A DNA stretch of 64,000 bases, taken from positions 1-64,000 of the forward strand of contig NZ_PZJH01000006.1 of assembly GCF_003259695.1 (NCBI RefSeq), given 5' to 3'. Under the pieces are notes generated by a model, which was not told the DNA's origin, did no database searches, and saw only the letters and a program-made list of their open reading frames with translations. Below, one piece after another: positions 24,216 through 35,661 of this stretch. The position numbers and the translations under genes were made by a program. This DNA comes from Macrococcus epidermidis (GTDB lineage: Bacteria; Bacillota; Bacilli; Staphylococcales; Staphylococcaceae). How positions within the stretch are numbered: position 1 is the stretch's first letter; each line of letters starts with the position of its first letter.

Positions 24216-25382
24216 ATGACAAATATAAAAAAAATAACATTAAAAAGTGGAGAAATTCGCTATAAATTTAACGTATATCTTGGTGTAGATAAAGTGACAG
24301 GGAAAAAGAAAAGAACTAGCAGAAGTTATGAAACGTTGAGAGAAGCTCAAATAGGGCTGCGAAAGTTACAATTAATGGGCTTAGAAAAAGCCACACAGTC
24401 AATCAACAAATATACTTATAAGGATGTTTATTTGTTATGGTTAGAAAACCATAAGAATGAAATAAGAGGTACTACACTAGCTAGTAAAGAAAGTAAGTTT
24501 AATAAACGCATCTTGCCGAAGTTTGGAAGAATGCCTATCAAAGAGATTTCTCGTGTTTATTGTCAAACTGTAGTCAATGAATGGGCGAATGAAATGAAGG
24601 CTTTTAATGACTATGTTATACAAGCAAGACTTGTTTTCAACTATGCTATGAAGCTAGAGTTAATCGACAGTAATCCTATGGAGTATATTACTTTACCTAG
24701 TCGTAGCGAAGATAAAGTATTCATCGAAAAAGAAAGAAATTTTCTCACTAAAGATGAACTAAAATTATTTATGCAGTACTTGGATCAAGAAAACAATTTA
24801 CAAGCTACTTGTCTATTTCGCCTACTCGCTTTTACAGGTATGCGTAAAGGAGAAGTATTAGCTTTGCACTGGTCTGATATAAACTTTAAAACAAAAGATT
24901 TATATGTTCAAAAGACATTAGCAAAAGTAAATAACAAGCATATTCTTCAACCACCAAAGACAAGAGAGTCATATAGATGGTTAGATATTGACGAAATTAC
25001 AATTCAATTATTAAAAGAATGGAAACGTGAACAAGTAAATCAATATAAAGAATATGGTTTTGAGGTAGATGAGGACAAAAATCAGCCTATTTTTGCAACT
25101 TATCATACTAGACTTAATCAAATGAAGTACATGCGTGTATCTACTCCTAACGACAAATTAGAAGCATTCTTTAATCGGCATAAGGATTTACATAAGATAC
25201 ACGTTCATGGCTTCAGACATACTCATGCATCGCTATTATTTGAATCTGGTGCAAAACTGAAGGATGTACAATCAAGATTAGGACATAGTGATATTAAGAC
25301 AACAATGGATATCTATACTCATATTACTCAATCATCTAGAGAAAAGTTAGCTGAAGTTTTTCATAAATATATTGATTTTTAA
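24216..25382 (+). CDS. int: tyrosine recombinase integrase of the rpsI island
   Basis: A 388-residue phage-type integrase. An AP2-like arm-binding N terminus (residues 8-50, with SGEIRYKFNVYLGVDKVTG-like strands) precedes the SAM-like core-binding domain (65-160) and the catalytic domain. Catalytic residues visible: R210 in TGMRKGE, H331 and R334 in HGFRHTH, H357 in LGHSD and Y367 in DIYTH. It lies next to rpsI, the usual place for an integrase relative to its target, and should recombine the rpsI 3'-end copies. The other three elements of the stack have no such gene. Confidence 0.93.
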   Translation: MTNIKKITLKSGEIRYKFNVYLGVDKVTGKKKRTSRSYETLREAQIGLRKLQLMGLEKATQSINKYTYKDVYLLWLENHKNEIRGTTLASKESKFNKRILPKFGRMPIKEISRVYCQTVVNEWANEMKAFNDYVIQARLVFNYAMKLELIDSNPMEYITLPSRSEDKVFIEKERNFLTKDELKLFMQYLDQENNLQATCLFRLLAFTGMRKGEVLALHWSDINFKTKDLYVQKTLAKVNNKHILQPPKTRESYRWLDIDEITIQLLKEWKREQVNQYKEYGFEVDEDKNQPIFATYHTRLNQMKYMRVSTPNDKLEAFFNRHKDLHKIHVHGFRHTHASLLFESGAKLKDVQSRLGHSDIKTTMDIYTHITQSSREKLAEVFHKYIDF

Positions 25383-25403
25383 ATAATATCAGGAGGTATT
25401 TTT

Positions 25404-25598
25404 ATGGGTCAAACTGCTATACAAAAATATATAGAAGATTATCTTGATAAAAATCCTGAAAAAGCACCTTTATTTAAGAAAGTAAAAAGTGAAGTAAATA
25501 TGGAAGTTATGATATTTAAAAGAAAGAATCGTCTTAAAAGATTTTCTAAAATAGCTACAGATAAATCAAATTTCAAGAATAAAAACAAAAGAAAATAA
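25404..25598 (+). CDS. small basic protein downstream of int
   Basis: A 64-residue, Lys/Arg-rich protein (MGQTAIQKYIEDYLDKNPEK...KNKNKRK) 22 bases after int with an AGGAGG site. No membrane segment and no recognised family. It could be a DNA-binding accessory factor of the recombinase, but that is only suggested by position and charge. Confidence 0.55.
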   Translation: MGQTAIQKYIEDYLDKNPEKAPLFKKVKSEVNMEVMIFKRKNRLKRFSKIATDKSNFKNKNKRK

Positions 25599-25645
25599 TT
25601 CGAGGGGTATTTAAGGGGTAACATCCATGCAAAAACCATATAAAA

Positions 25646-25677
25646 AAGCACCTCTCGAGTATTTTCGAGAAGTGCTG
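25646..25677 (-). terminator. rpsI: rpsI terminator carried by the island end
   Basis: AGCACCTCTCGA...TCGAGAAGTGCT follows the rpsI stop codon by about 25 bases and is followed on the minus strand by TTTTTTATA. It belongs to the island end rather than to the host, since close relatives of it accompany the other att copies. GGGGTAAC at 25615-25622, just beyond, matches the motif in the distal-end repeats. Confidence 0.75.
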
Positions 25678-25700
25678 TAAACGTTGATATAACAACGATA

Positions 25701-25760
25701 TTAACGTTTTGAGAACTGTGGTGAACGACGAGCGCCTTTAAGACCTGGTTTTTTACGTTC
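25701..25760 (-). repeat. att copy E: the 3' end of intact rpsI
   Basis: The last 20 codons and stop of rpsI, shared with copies A to D. Because the island supplies a copy of the same sequence, the ribosomal gene stays intact after insertion. The crossover must lie somewhere within the shared 60 bases. Confidence 0.88.
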
Positions 25761-26093
25761 TTTCATACGTGGGTCACGTGTTAACATGCCTGCGCGTTTT
25801 AATGATCCACGGTACTCAGGATCTGCTTCTAATAATGCACGAGAAATACCATGACGGATTGCTTGTGCTTGTCCAGTTAAACCGCCACCTTTAACGTTTA
25901 CTAAAACGTCATAGTTACCTTTAGTTTCAGTAATATCGAATGGTTGGTTTAAGTCTAAGATTAATGATTCGAATGGTAAGTAGTCACGTACGTCACGGTT
26001 GTTGATTGTGATGTTTCCTTCTCCAGGAATTAAACGAACACGTGCTACTGAATGTTTACGACGGCCTGTGCCTTTATATTCAACTTGTGCCAA
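25701..26093 (-). CDS. rpsI: 30S ribosomal protein S9
   Basis: A 130-residue S9 with the conserved start [35 protein letters not shown] in the middle and the basic tail [14 protein letters not shown] that reaches the P-site tRNA. Co-transcribed with rplM, 19 bases upstream. Its 3' end is the insertion target of the islands. The last codons are still the expected S9 sequence. Confidence 0.97.
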   Translation of the reverse strand: MAQVEYKGTGRRKHSVARVRLIPGEGNITINNRDVRDYLPFESLILDLNQPFDITETKGNYDVLVNVKGGGLTGQAQAIRHGISRALLEADPEYRGSLKRAGMLTRDPRMKERKKPGLKGARRSPQFSKR

Positions 26094-26112
26094 TGTATTG
26101 TCCTCCTCTTAA

Positions 26113-26550
26113 TTAACCACGTAACTCGTAGTTTTCAGGTTGTTGTGCTGCATGTGGATGCTCTGCTCCAGCATAAACATGTAATTTTTTGAACATTTTG
26201 TCGCCTAAAGAACCTTTTGGTAACATACCTTTAATTGATGTTTCCATTAAACGAACTGGGTTTTTCTCACGTAATTCACCAGCTGAGATAGATTTAATTC
26301 CACCTGGGTGTAATGAGTGACGGTAGTAAATTTTATCTTCTGCTTTGTTACCTGATAAATAGATTTTTTCAGCGTTAATTAAGATAACGTGATCTCCACA
26401 ATCTACGTGTGGTGTGAATGTTGGTTTATGTTTACCGCGTAAGATTGATGCAACTTCTGATGAAAGGCGACCCATAGTCTTACCTTCAGCATCAATTACG
26501 TACCATTTGCGGTCAATGTTTGCTTCGTTTGCCATGAATGTTTGACGCAT
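26113..26550 (-). CDS. rplM: 50S ribosomal protein L13
   Basis: A 145-residue L13: [20 protein letters not shown] at the start, then [17 protein letters not shown] and [20 protein letters not shown]. It binds 23S rRNA early in assembly. The ATG at 26548-26550 has AGGAGG upstream. First gene of the rplM-rpsI operon, with its own promoter. Confidence 0.97.
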   Translation of the reverse strand: MRQTFMANEANIDRKWYVIDAEGKTMGRLSSEVASILRGKHKPTFTPHVDCGDHVILINAEKIYLSGNKAEDKIYYRHSLHPGGIKSISAGELREKNPVRLMETSIKGMLPKGSLGDKMFKKLHVYAGAEHPHAAQQPENYELRG

Positions 26551-26559
26551 TATATTTTC

Positions 26560-26694
26560 CTCCTAAAATAAAAAAAATTCCCTCTGAATCCTGCTTATAT
26601 ATCTGTAACACAATAAGTTTCCGGGGCTTATTGTCGTGGTTGATATTAAACAATACCGTTGTCTATCTTATAACATTTCAAGGGTGTTTGTCAA
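26560..26694 (-). promoter_or_regulatory. rplM-rpsI promoter and structured leader
   Basis: TTGACA (26689-26694) and TATAAG (26667-26672) with 16 bases between them form a good SigA promoter. The transcript then has a leader of about 100 bases with the hairpin AATAAG/CTTATT around CCCCGGAAA, similar in position to the L13 autoregulatory leader known in Bacillota. The leader identity is inferred from position and the hairpin only. Confidence 0.6.
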
Positions 26695-26741
26695 TCTTAT
26701 TCCCAAATTCTTTTTATTTATTTTTATTCGTTATAACGGAT

Positions 26742-27560
26742 TTAAGATTGTGGTGTTAATTGTCTGCGGGTTGGTTTAAGTGTGATGGTTGTCCCTTTCG
26801 GTATATCTTGTGTGAGTTCTTCAGGTGACAGATAGATCTTTTCTAAATATAATCCTTCAGCTGGCGCTGTCTTTCCTGCTTTCGTTCTATCACTGGCTGC
26901 AATGATTGCGGGTATTTCTGACCCTTGTCTTTTTCCTCGTCCCACGTCCATTAAGAAATGCACCATAATACGGACCATGTTATAAAGAAAGCCGCTTCCA
27001 ATGACGAAGAATTCATAACCTGTATCAGTTTCTATCACTTCAAATTTATACATTGTACGTTCTTTGTTCTCAATTTCTGTCTTCGCCGAACAAAACGATG
27101 TAAAGTCGTGTGTGCCAATGAAGTAATTTGCCGCTTCATTCATCTTTCGAGTATCTAGTGTTTCAGTAATATGCGTTTCAATGCCTCTTTTCAGCACATC
27201 TCTATGAGGCGCTTTATAAACTTTATAGCGATATGCTTTACCTAAACAGTCATAACGGGAATGAAAATCTGCATTAATCTTTGTCACTTGATTGATATAT
27301 ATATCGTCTGGTAATGCAGAATTAAAGGCATGTTGCCATTTATTTGTCGGTAGTGACAATGGTGTATCGAAATGGACGTACTGCATCAATGCATGTACAC
27401 CTTTATCTGTTCGAGAGGACGGATGAATTCTGATAAAATCTTTATGCATGCGTTTTAATATACGTTCTAATTCATATTGCACAGTGCGACCTTCATTCTG
27501 AATTTGAAATCCCTGAAAGTCCGCACCGTTATATGAGAGTTGTAACAATATGCGTTCCAT
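26742..27560 (-). CDS. truA: tRNA pseudouridine(38-40) synthase TruA
   Basis: A 272-residue enzyme that makes pseudouridine at positions 38-40 of the tRNA anticodon arm. SSRTDKGVHAL holds the catalytic Asp52; YRYKVY and the GSGFLYNMVRIMV block are typical. It abuts ecfT (0-base gap), so it is part of the ecfA1-ecfA2-ecfT-truA operon, the common order in staphylococci and bacilli. Confidence 0.95.
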   Translation of the reverse strand: MERILLQLSYNGADFQGFQIQNEGRTVQYELERILKRMHKDFIRIHPSSRTDKGVHALMQYVHFDTPLSLPTNKWQHAFNSALPDDIYINQVTKINADFHSRYDCLGKAYRYKVYKAPHRDVLKRGIETHITETLDTRKMNEAANYFIGTHDFTSFCSAKTEIENKERTMYKFEVIETDTGYEFFVIGSGFLYNMVRIMVHFLMDVGRGKRQGSEIPAIIAASDRTKAGKTAPAEGLYLEKIYLSPEELTQDIPKGTTITLKPTRRQLTPQS

Positions 27561-28364
27561 TTATGTGATGCTCCTTAATATAAATATGATGACACCGATT
27601 GGAATAAGTGTAAGTATCGTAAGTGTATCTTTCGTTTGCCATTTAAGTTGTCGATATTTTGTGCGTCCAGTGTCTCCTTTATATCCTCTTACTTCCATGG
27701 CAATCGCTAAATCATCTGCGCGTTTAAATGCTGATACAAATAACGGAATAAGCAATGGTCCAATTGCTTTGAAGCGTTGCAATGCGTTCCCACTCGCTAA
27801 ATCACTACCTCGAGACATTTGTGCTTTCATTACTTTCTGCGTTTCATCCATCAATGTTGGAATAAAACGAAGAGCGATAGACATCATTAGCGCAAGTTCA
27901 TGTACTGGTAACTTTATTTTCTTGAATGGATTTAATATTGATTCAATTGCATCAGTCAAAGCGATTGGACTTGTCGTGAGTGTCATTACTGTCGATAAGA
28001 AGATAATAATAATAAAGCGAAATGAAATCATTATCCCCATCAACACACCATCCATTTGAATATTAAATATTCCCCAGTCGAATAATGTTCTGCCGCCCTT
28101 CGTCAAAAAGACATGCATTAAAAATGTAAAAATGATTAAAAACAGGATAGGCTTAATACCATTAAAAACAAACATAAATTTAAGATTAGATAATTTAATA
28201 ATGAGGAATACCAATACAAAACCAAACAGATAACCATACCAGTTATCCATAAAGAAAACGAGTATCGTCATAATAAATACAAAGATCAACTTCGCTCTCG
28301 GATCTAACGAATGTACGAAAGAGTCAATTGGGACAAATCTACCAAGAATCATTTTATCAAGCAT
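27561..28364 (-). CDS. ecfT: ECF transporter T component EcfT
   Basis: A 267-residue membrane protein that starts MLDKMILGRFVPIDSFVHSL, has about five membrane segments and carries the coupling motifs MSRGSD and MEVRGYKGD near the C terminus, whose Arg-Gly elements contact the ATPases. It couples shared ATPases to exchangeable vitamin-binding S components. ATG 28364 is chosen because GGAGG lies just upstream; it overlaps ecfA2 by 8 bases. Confidence 0.94.
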   Translation of the reverse strand: MLDKMILGRFVPIDSFVHSLDPRAKLIFVFIMTILVFFMDNWYGYLFGFVLVFLIIKLSNLKFMFVFNGIKPILFLIIFTFLMHVFLTKGGRTLFDWGIFNIQMDGVLMGIMISFRFIIIIFLSTVMTLTTSPIALTDAIESILNPFKKIKLPVHELALMMSIALRFIPTLMDETQKVMKAQMSRGSDLASGNALQRFKAIGPLLIPLFVSAFKRADDLAIAMEVRGYKGDTGRTKYRQLKWQTKDTLTILTLIPIGVIIFILRSIT

Positions 28365-29211
28365 GGCTTTTCCTCCATTCTTGATACATTGCATTAAAAT
28401 CTTCTATCGAAAGCGCAGTGTATGGCAATTTAGTATTATATTTTGTTTCAAACTTTCTTTGTAACTGTGTAATCTCAGGTGGATGGATGTCAAAGTGTGT
28501 TAAATCTTTACTGAATATTTCTTGAGGTGTACCTTGATCTACTAACTCTCCTTGATGCATCACATATAAATAATCAGCACGGGCTGCCTGGTCCATTTGA
28601 TGTGTAACTAATATAACAGTGATCCCTAAATCTTGCTGCAGCTGATGAAACAAAGTCATAATTTCCTGTTGTCCTCTCGGATCAAGTCCTGCTGTTGGTT
28701 CATCAACGATTAGTACATCAGGTTTCATCGCAAGTACTCCCATTATTGCAACACGTCGCATTTGCCCTCCAGAGAGCTCAAACGGGCTTTTATGAAGGAC
28801 AGACTCATCCATACCAAATAATTTAAATAGTTCACGTGCGCGTGCCTCAGCAACTTTTTCCGCTATACCATAGTTCAAAGGACCAAACATGATATCTTTA
28901 AGCACAGTTTCTTCAAATAATTGCTGCTCTGCAAACTGAAAGACCATCCCGACTTTTTTTCGTATAGGTTTGAGATATTTATTCTTCGTTTTGTGAGTTA
29001 TCACTTGTCCATCAATATCGATGTTACCTTCTGTCGGTTTAATCAGTGCATTTAAATGCTGAATCACAGTAGATTTACCTGATCCAGTATGTCCGATAAT
29101 CGCATAAAATTTATTCTCAACAAACGTCATATTAATGTCTGTTAAAGCACGAACTTCAAAAGGAGTGTCTTTAGAATAATGAAAACCAACGTCGTTTAAT
29201 TGTATCTTCAT
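28357..29211 (-). CDS. ecfA2: ECF transporter ATPase EcfA2
   Basis: A 284-residue ATPase: Walker A GHTGSGKST, signature ELSGGQMRRVAI, Walker B VLIVDEPTAGLD and the conserved HQMDQAARADYLYVM. The FHYSKDTPFEVRAL start and the C-terminal extension identify it as the second ATPase of the energizing module. It forms a heterodimer with EcfA1 and overlaps that gene by 4 bases. Confidence 0.94.
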   Translation of the reverse strand: MKIQLNDVGFHYSKDTPFEVRALTDINMTFVENKFYAIIGHTGSGKSTVIQHLNALIKPTEGNIDIDGQVITHKTKNKYLKPIRKKVGMVFQFAEQQLFEETVLKDIMFGPLNYGIAEKVAEARARELFKLFGMDESVLHKSPFELSGGQMRRVAIMGVLAMKPDVLIVDEPTAGLDPRGQQEIMTLFHQLQQDLGITVILVTHQMDQAARADYLYVMHQGELVDQGTPQEIFSKDLTHFDIHPPEITQLQRKFETKYNTKLPYTALSIEDFNAMYQEWRKSHA

Positions 29212-30008
29212 AGTTTCTTGAGCAACTCCTCTGTTGTTATAAATTCATCCTGATTAAATAATAGTCGATTTACTTTCATTTCAAATGGCAAATCAAGTCC
29301 TATAGAGATTAATTCATCAGCACTTTTATATATCGTTTCCGGTGTGCCGGACAGCACAACACTGCCTTTGTTCATTACAAAGATGCGATCACTGTCCAGC
29401 GTTTCTTCCAGATGATGCGTAATATGTATAATTGTAAGCCGATGTGTTTGTTGTACACGCTTTATTATTCTTAATATTTCAGTACGTCCTTCAGGATCCA
29501 GCATTGATGTCGCTTCGTCTAAAATGATGATTTCAGGTTGTAGCGCCAATACGCTTGCTATCGCTACACGCTGCTTCTGACCACCAGATAAATGATGTGG
29601 TTCATGTCTTCTCATATGTGACATTTCAACGGCCTCTAAAGCCTGATTTACACGTACATGCATTTCATCATGAGGGACACCATAATTTTCTAATCCGAAG
29701 GCAATGTCATCTTCAACTGTTGCACCAACAAATTGGTTATCCGGATTTTGAAATACTATGCCTAACTGTTCATGTACAGATTGGATTGTATCTTCTCTGA
29801 GTTTGATTTTATTAATTGTAATGTCACCTTTTTGGATAAGTTCAATACCACCGATCAGTTTAAGTAAAGTCGACTTACCTGAACCGTTATGACCAACAAT
29901 GGATATCCACTCGCCTTTATTAATCGTTAAAGAAAGATCGTCAATTGCGGGAATACTCTGACCATCATAAGTATATGATAAATTGTTTATTGTAATGATC
30001 GGTTCCAT
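29208..30008 (-). CDS. ecfA1: ECF transporter ATPase EcfA1
   Basis: A 266-residue ATPase: Walker A GHNGSGKSTL, Q loop VFQNPDNQFVG (typical of EcfA1), signature LSGGQKQRVAI and Walker B IIILDEATSMLDP. First gene of the ecfA1-ecfA2-ecfT-truA operon. It powers uptake of vitamins through several S components encoded elsewhere. Confidence 0.94.
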   Translation of the reverse strand: MEPIITINNLSYTYDGQSIPAIDDLSLTINKGEWISIVGHNGSGKSTLLKLIGGIELIQKGDITINKIKLREDTIQSVHEQLGIVFQNPDNQFVGATVEDDIAFGLENYGVPHDEMHVRVNQALEAVEMSHMRRHEPHHLSGGQKQRVAIASVLALQPEIIILDEATSMLDPEGRTEILRIIKRVQQTHRLTIIHITHHLEETLDSDRIFVMNKGSVVLSGTPETIYKSADELISIGLDLPFEMKVNRLLFNQDEFITTEELLKKL

Positions 30009-30113
30009 ACATTCACCTTTCTTTTTTTAATTTAAATCAATACATTTCATGTTCTGTTAATTATTTATACCATAAATCATTAACACAAAACAAAATGTCT
30101 GTATATAAATAAA

Positions 30114-30133
30114 AAACCCGGAATTCCGGATTT
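30114..30133 (-). terminator. terminator of the ribosomal protein operon after rplQ
   Basis: AATCCGGAATTCCGGGTT forms a GC-rich palindromic stem followed by TTTTTTATTT on the minus strand. It lies 170 bases after rplQ. The stretch between it and rplQ (30134-30304) has a second GC-rich area (near 30140-30165) but no gene and nothing else recognised. Confidence 0.75.
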
Positions 30134-30304
30134 AATAATGAAAAAAGCGCGCACTCCGCCTAGAGGTCACGCAAAACGTTATTCTATTATGGCGAAGTAC
30201 TCTGAGCTAGACAATATCTGTGTGTGGCAAACATTATCGTTGCACTCATTTGCTTATGTGTGTATGTGTAAGATAAGTGATCCCTAAATCCATGATGATT
30301 ATTA

Positions 30305-30673
30305 TTATACTAATTCGATGATAACCATTTCTGAACCGTCTCCACGACGTGGTCCAACTTTCATAATTCTAGTATATCCACCTTGACGCTCTGTGTAACG
30401 AGGAGCAATGTCAGAGAATAATTTTTGAATTGCGAATTGTGTAGTTTCATCTTCGTTTAAAATTTCAACACGACGTAAAACTTCAGCTGCTTGACGGCGA
30501 GCATGTAAGTCTCCACGTTTACCTAAAGTAATTAATTTTTCTACGATTTTACGTAATTCTTTCGCGCGTGCTTCAGTCGTTTCGATTCGCTCGTTAACGA
30601 TTAAAGAAGTTGCTAAATCGCGTAACATAGCTTTACGTTGATCTGATGTACGACCTAATTTTCTGTAACCCAT
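30305..30673 (-). CDS. rplQ: 50S ribosomal protein L17
   Basis: A 122-residue L17: [20 protein letters not shown] at the start and MVIIELV at the end. It stands at the tunnel exit of the large subunit. Last gene of the S10-spc-alpha cluster, 19 bases after rpoA. Confidence 0.97.
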   Translation of the reverse strand: MGYRKLGRTSDQRKAMLRDLATSLIVNERIETTEARAKELRKIVEKLITLGKRGDLHARRQAAEVLRRVEILNEDETTQFAIQKLFSDIAPRYTERQGGYTRIMKVGPRRGDGSEMVIIELV

Positions 30674-30692
30674 GAATCGTAACCTCCTTTAA

Positions 30693-31637
30693 CTAGTCTT
30701 CTTTTCTTAATCCAAGACCTAAGTCTTCTAATTTAAATTTAACTTCTTCTAAAGACTTGCGTCCTAAGTTACGAACTTTCATCATATCAGCTTCTGATTT
30801 GTCGGCTAATTCCTGAACAGAATTAATACCTGCACGTTTCAGACAGTTATAAGAACGAACTGATAAATCAAGTTCTTCAATCGACATTTCAAGTACTTTT
30901 TCTTTGTGATCTTCTTCTTTTTCAATCATGATTTCAGCATTTTGTGCTTCATCAGTTAAGTCAACGAAGATGTTTAAATGTTCTGTCATAATCTTAGCAC
31001 CTAAAGAAATAGCTTCTTGTGGTGTTAATGATCCATCAGTCCATACATCTAAAGTTAATTTGTCAAAGTTAGTACTTTGACCAACACGTGTATTCTCTAC
31101 TGTGTAGTTTACACGCTCAACTGGTGTGTAGATTGAATCAACTGGAATTACTCCAATTGGTAAATCACTTGTGTTATTATCTTCAGCTAAAGTGTAACCA
31201 CGTCCTGCATTTGCTACCAAACGCATTTTTAAGTGTCCACCTTTAGATACTGTTGCGATTTTTAAATCAGGATTTAAAATTTCAACATCACTGTCATGCA
31301 TAATATCTTTCGCAGTAACAACGCCTTCATCTTTTACATCAATTTCAAGCGTTTTATCTTCATCAGAGTAGATTTTAAGCGCAAGCTTTTTGATGTTCAT
31401 GATCATTGTTGTAACATCTTCCACTACATTCTCAACAGCTGAGAATTCATGTAAGACACCTTCGATTTCAATATTCTTAACAGCCGCACCTGGTAATGAA
31501 GATAATAGGATACGACGTAAGGAGTTTCCTAATGTTGTACCATAACCACGTTCTAACGGTTCAACTACGAATTTACCGAATTTAGAATCTTCACTAATTT
31601 CAACTGTCTCAATTCTAGGTTTTTCGATTTCAATCAT
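30693..31637 (-). CDS. rpoA: DNA-directed RNA polymerase subunit alpha
   Basis: A 314-residue subunit that starts [17 protein letters not shown]. The N-terminal domain ([15 protein letters not shown]) dimerises and recruits beta and beta'. The C-terminal domain ([28 protein letters not shown]) binds UP elements and activators. ATG 31637 has a GGAGG site 7 bases upstream; the longer frame has none. Confidence 0.97.
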   Translation of the reverse strand: MIEIEKPRIETVEISEDSKFGKFVVEPLERGYGTTLGNSLRRILLSSLPGAAVKNIEIEGVLHEFSAVENVVEDVTTMIMNIKKLALKIYSDEDKTLEIDVKDEGVVTAKDIMHDSDVEILNPDLKIATVSKGGHLKMRLVANAGRGYTLAEDNNTSDLPIGVIPVDSIYTPVERVNYTVENTRVGQSTNFDKLTLDVWTDGSLTPQEAISLGAKIMTEHLNIFVDLTDEAQNAEIMIEKEEDHKEKVLEMSIEELDLSVRSYNCLKRAGINSVQELADKSEADMMKVRNLGRKSLEEVKFKLEDLGLGLRKED

Positions 31638-31720
31638 GTAATAATCCTCCTTCAACAACGTCGAATAATTTTATTTTAGTTCCATATACTATTATAAGTG
31701 TCTTTGATACTAATTGAAAA

Positions 31721-32110
31721 TTATACGCGACGACGTTTCGGTGGACGACAACCGTTATGTGGTACTGGTGTAACGTCTTTAATCGCTGTAATTTCTAAAC
31801 CAGCTGATTGTAACGCACGAATTGCTGCTTCACGACCTTGACCAGGTCCTTTAACAGTAACTTCTACAGTTTTTAAACCATGTTCCATAGCTGCTTTAGA
31901 TGCAGTTTCTGATGCCATTTGAGCTGCGAATGGTGTAGATTTACGAGAACCTCTGAAACCTAACGCACCAGCAGATGACCATGATAAAGCATTACCGAAT
32001 TCATCAGTAATTGTTACGATTGTATTGTTGAATGTTGAACGGATGTGTGCAACACCAGACTCAATATTCTTTTTAACTCTACGCTTACGTGATACTTGTT
32101 TACGTGCCAT
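31721..32110 (-). CDS. rpsK: 30S ribosomal protein S11
   Basis: A 129-residue S11 with [18 protein letters not shown] and the C-terminal [17 protein letters not shown]. It forms part of the platform near the E-site mRNA. It lies 20 bases after rpsM in the alpha operon. Confidence 0.97.
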   Translation of the reverse strand: MARKQVSRKRRVKKNIESGVAHIRSTFNNTIVTITDEFGNALSWSSAGALGFRGSRKSTPFAAQMASETASKAAMEHGLKTVEVTVKGPGQGREAAIRALQSAGLEITAIKDVTPVPHNGCRPPKRRRV

Positions 32111-32130
32111 TTAGCTCACTCCTTTACTTA

Positions 32131-32496
32131 TTATTTCTTCTTGTTAGCAACGGTCTTAACTGGACCTTTACGAGTACGTGCATTGTTTTTAGTATTTTGT
32201 CCACGTGTTGGTAAACCACGACGGTGACGAATACCTCTGTATGAAGCAATTTCCATTAAACGTTTGATGTTTAAGTTGATCTCACGACGTAAGTCACCTT
32301 CAACTTTGTATCCATCTACTTGTTCACGGATTCTGTTTAATTCATCTTCTGTTAAGTCGCGCACACGAGTACTCTCGTTAACATTAGCAGCTGCTAAGAT
32401 TTTTTGAGCTGTTGTTTTACCAATACCATAAACGTAAGTTAATGCGATCACTACGCGTTTCTCACGTGGTACGTCTACACCTGCGATACGTGCCAT
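32131..32496 (-). CDS. rpsM: 30S ribosomal protein S13
   Basis: A 121-residue S13 with [20 protein letters not shown], the helix-two-turn-helix [14 protein letters not shown] and the basic tail [18 protein letters not shown]. It contacts the P-site tRNA and the intersubunit bridges. It follows rpmJ by 22 bases. Confidence 0.97.
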   Translation of the reverse strand: MARIAGVDVPREKRVVIALTYVYGIGKTTAQKILAAANVNESTRVRDLTEDELNRIREQVDGYKVEGDLRREINLNIKRLMEIASYRGIRHRRGLPTRGQNTKNNARTRKGPVKTVANKKK

Positions 32497-32518
32497 TTAT
32501 ATTGCACCTCCTGTTTTC

Positions 32519-32644
<126 letters not shown>

Positions 32645-32667
32645 CTAATTTAATATTGGAGTTCTTA

Positions 32668-32886
32668 TTATTTATAACGATACGTAATGCGTCCACGAGT
32701 TAAATCGTAAGGACTCATTTCAACAGTTACTTTGTCGCCAGGTAGAATACGGATGTAGTTCATACGAATTTTACCGCTAACATGCGCTAAGATCTCATGA
32801 CCATTTTCTAATTCTACTTTAAACATTGCATTTGGTAAAGTATCTAATACAGTACCTTCTAATTCAATTACATCTTGTTTAGCCAT
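32668..32886 (-). CDS. infA: translation initiation factor IF-1
   Basis: A 72-residue OB-fold protein, [20 protein letters not shown] to GRITYRYK, which occupies the A site during initiation. ATG 32886 is chosen over a longer start because GGGGGA is just upstream and the usual protein begins MAKQD. Confidence 0.96.
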
Positions 32887-32906
32887 TTTCAAATTCCCCC
32901 TTTTTA

Positions 32907-33215
32907 TCAAGATTCCGAAATTCGAGCGGTATATTTTTGCAAAACGTAACGTAATTTAGCGTCTGTTACAAAACCTGCTTCAGAAATACTCGATTTAATT
33001 TCAGGTGAGTGTTCATCACTTAGTATTAAATGCGACAGGTTCTTTTTCTTTGGATATTCATAAGTCCGTTTATCTCCGTCTGCAACAAGTACAAATCGAT
33101 GATCGATAATAGCAATAATGACTCCAGGTAACCCTTTATCTTTGCCACGATTACTCGTGACAATTTGACCAATACTTACTTGATTCAACTGATCACATCC
33201 ACTTAAGCAACTCAC
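32907..33215 (-). CDS. KOW domain RNA-binding protein (L14e/L27e-like)
   Basis: A protein of up to 102 residues with a KOW motif, [20 protein letters not shown], followed by [24 protein letters not shown]. This small protein stands between adk and infA in many Bacillota and is related to archaeal/eukaryal ribosomal L14e, though its role in bacteria is unclear. The GTG start at 33215 gives a non-conserved nine-residue leader; an internal TTG at 33188 (LNQVSIGQ) fits homologues better. Confidence 0.8.
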
Positions 33216-33239
33216 CAGGAGGTGAATCTCGGTAAACGA

Positions 33240-35193
<1,954 letters not shown>

Positions 35194-35194
<1 letters not shown>

Positions 35195-35634
35195 TAGATC
35201 ACCTCAGTTGTTCCGCCCTTACCTTCAATTGCTTCTTTCGCTGAAGCTGAAAATTTATGAGCTTTTACTGTTAACTTTGCTGTTAATTCACCATTACCAA
35301 GAATTTTAATACCTGATTTTTCGTTAGATACTACACCTGATTCAATAAGTAAAGCTGGTGTTACTTCTGTACCTTCTTCAAAACGGTTTAATTGATCTAA
35401 GTTAACAATCGCATAGTCTTTACGGTTAATGTTTGTAAATCCACGTTTTGGTAAACGACGGAATAAAGGTAATTGTCCACCTTCAAAACCTAAACGTACT
35501 CCACCACCAGAACGTGCTTTTTGACCTTTGTGACCACGTCCACTTGTTTTACCATTACCTGAAGCCATACCGCGACCAACACGGTTACGTTCTTTACGAG
35601 CGCCTTCAACTGGTTTCATTTCATGTAATTTCAT
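35194..35634 (-). CDS. rplO: 50S ribosomal protein L15
   Basis: A 146-residue L15 with the Gly-rich [20 protein letters not shown] near the N terminus and [18 protein letters not shown]. It binds 23S rRNA late in assembly. It follows rpmD by 27 bases and overlaps secY by one base. Confidence 0.96.
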
Positions 35635-35661
35635 TTCGGCACCTCCTTATTCTTAAAAATT

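Larger units (their letters stand above)
9833..25760. mobile_element. island element IV: integrase-bearing rpsI island with retron
   Basis: A 15.9-kb element between att D and the 3' end of rpsI. The integrase is next to rpsI, and the distal-end repeat (9896-10026) is next to att D. The order from rpsI outwards is small protein, integrase, regulator, excisionase-like gene, replication gene, repeat/oriT-like region, ribbon-helix-helix gene, small genes, HNH/PRTase/retron, resistance-like trio, DUF262. The layout resembles staphylococcal phage-inducible islands and Macrococcus resistance islands, but no capsid or packaging genes were seen. Confidence 0.82.

Noticed and set aside
691-25760. CRISPR array, because of several copies of a 50-60 bp repeat
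   Set aside because: The copies are kilobases apart, match the 3' end of rpsI and have no spacers.
25701-26093. Damage to rpsI by island insertion
   Set aside because: The gene has its normal stop codon and normal S9 tail, so the island replaces rather than disrupts the 3' end.
30134-30304. Possible regulatory RNA or attenuator between the ecf operon and rplQ
   Set aside because: It has GC-rich stretches and partial pairing, but no recognisable riboswitch or clear structure beyond the terminator at 30114.
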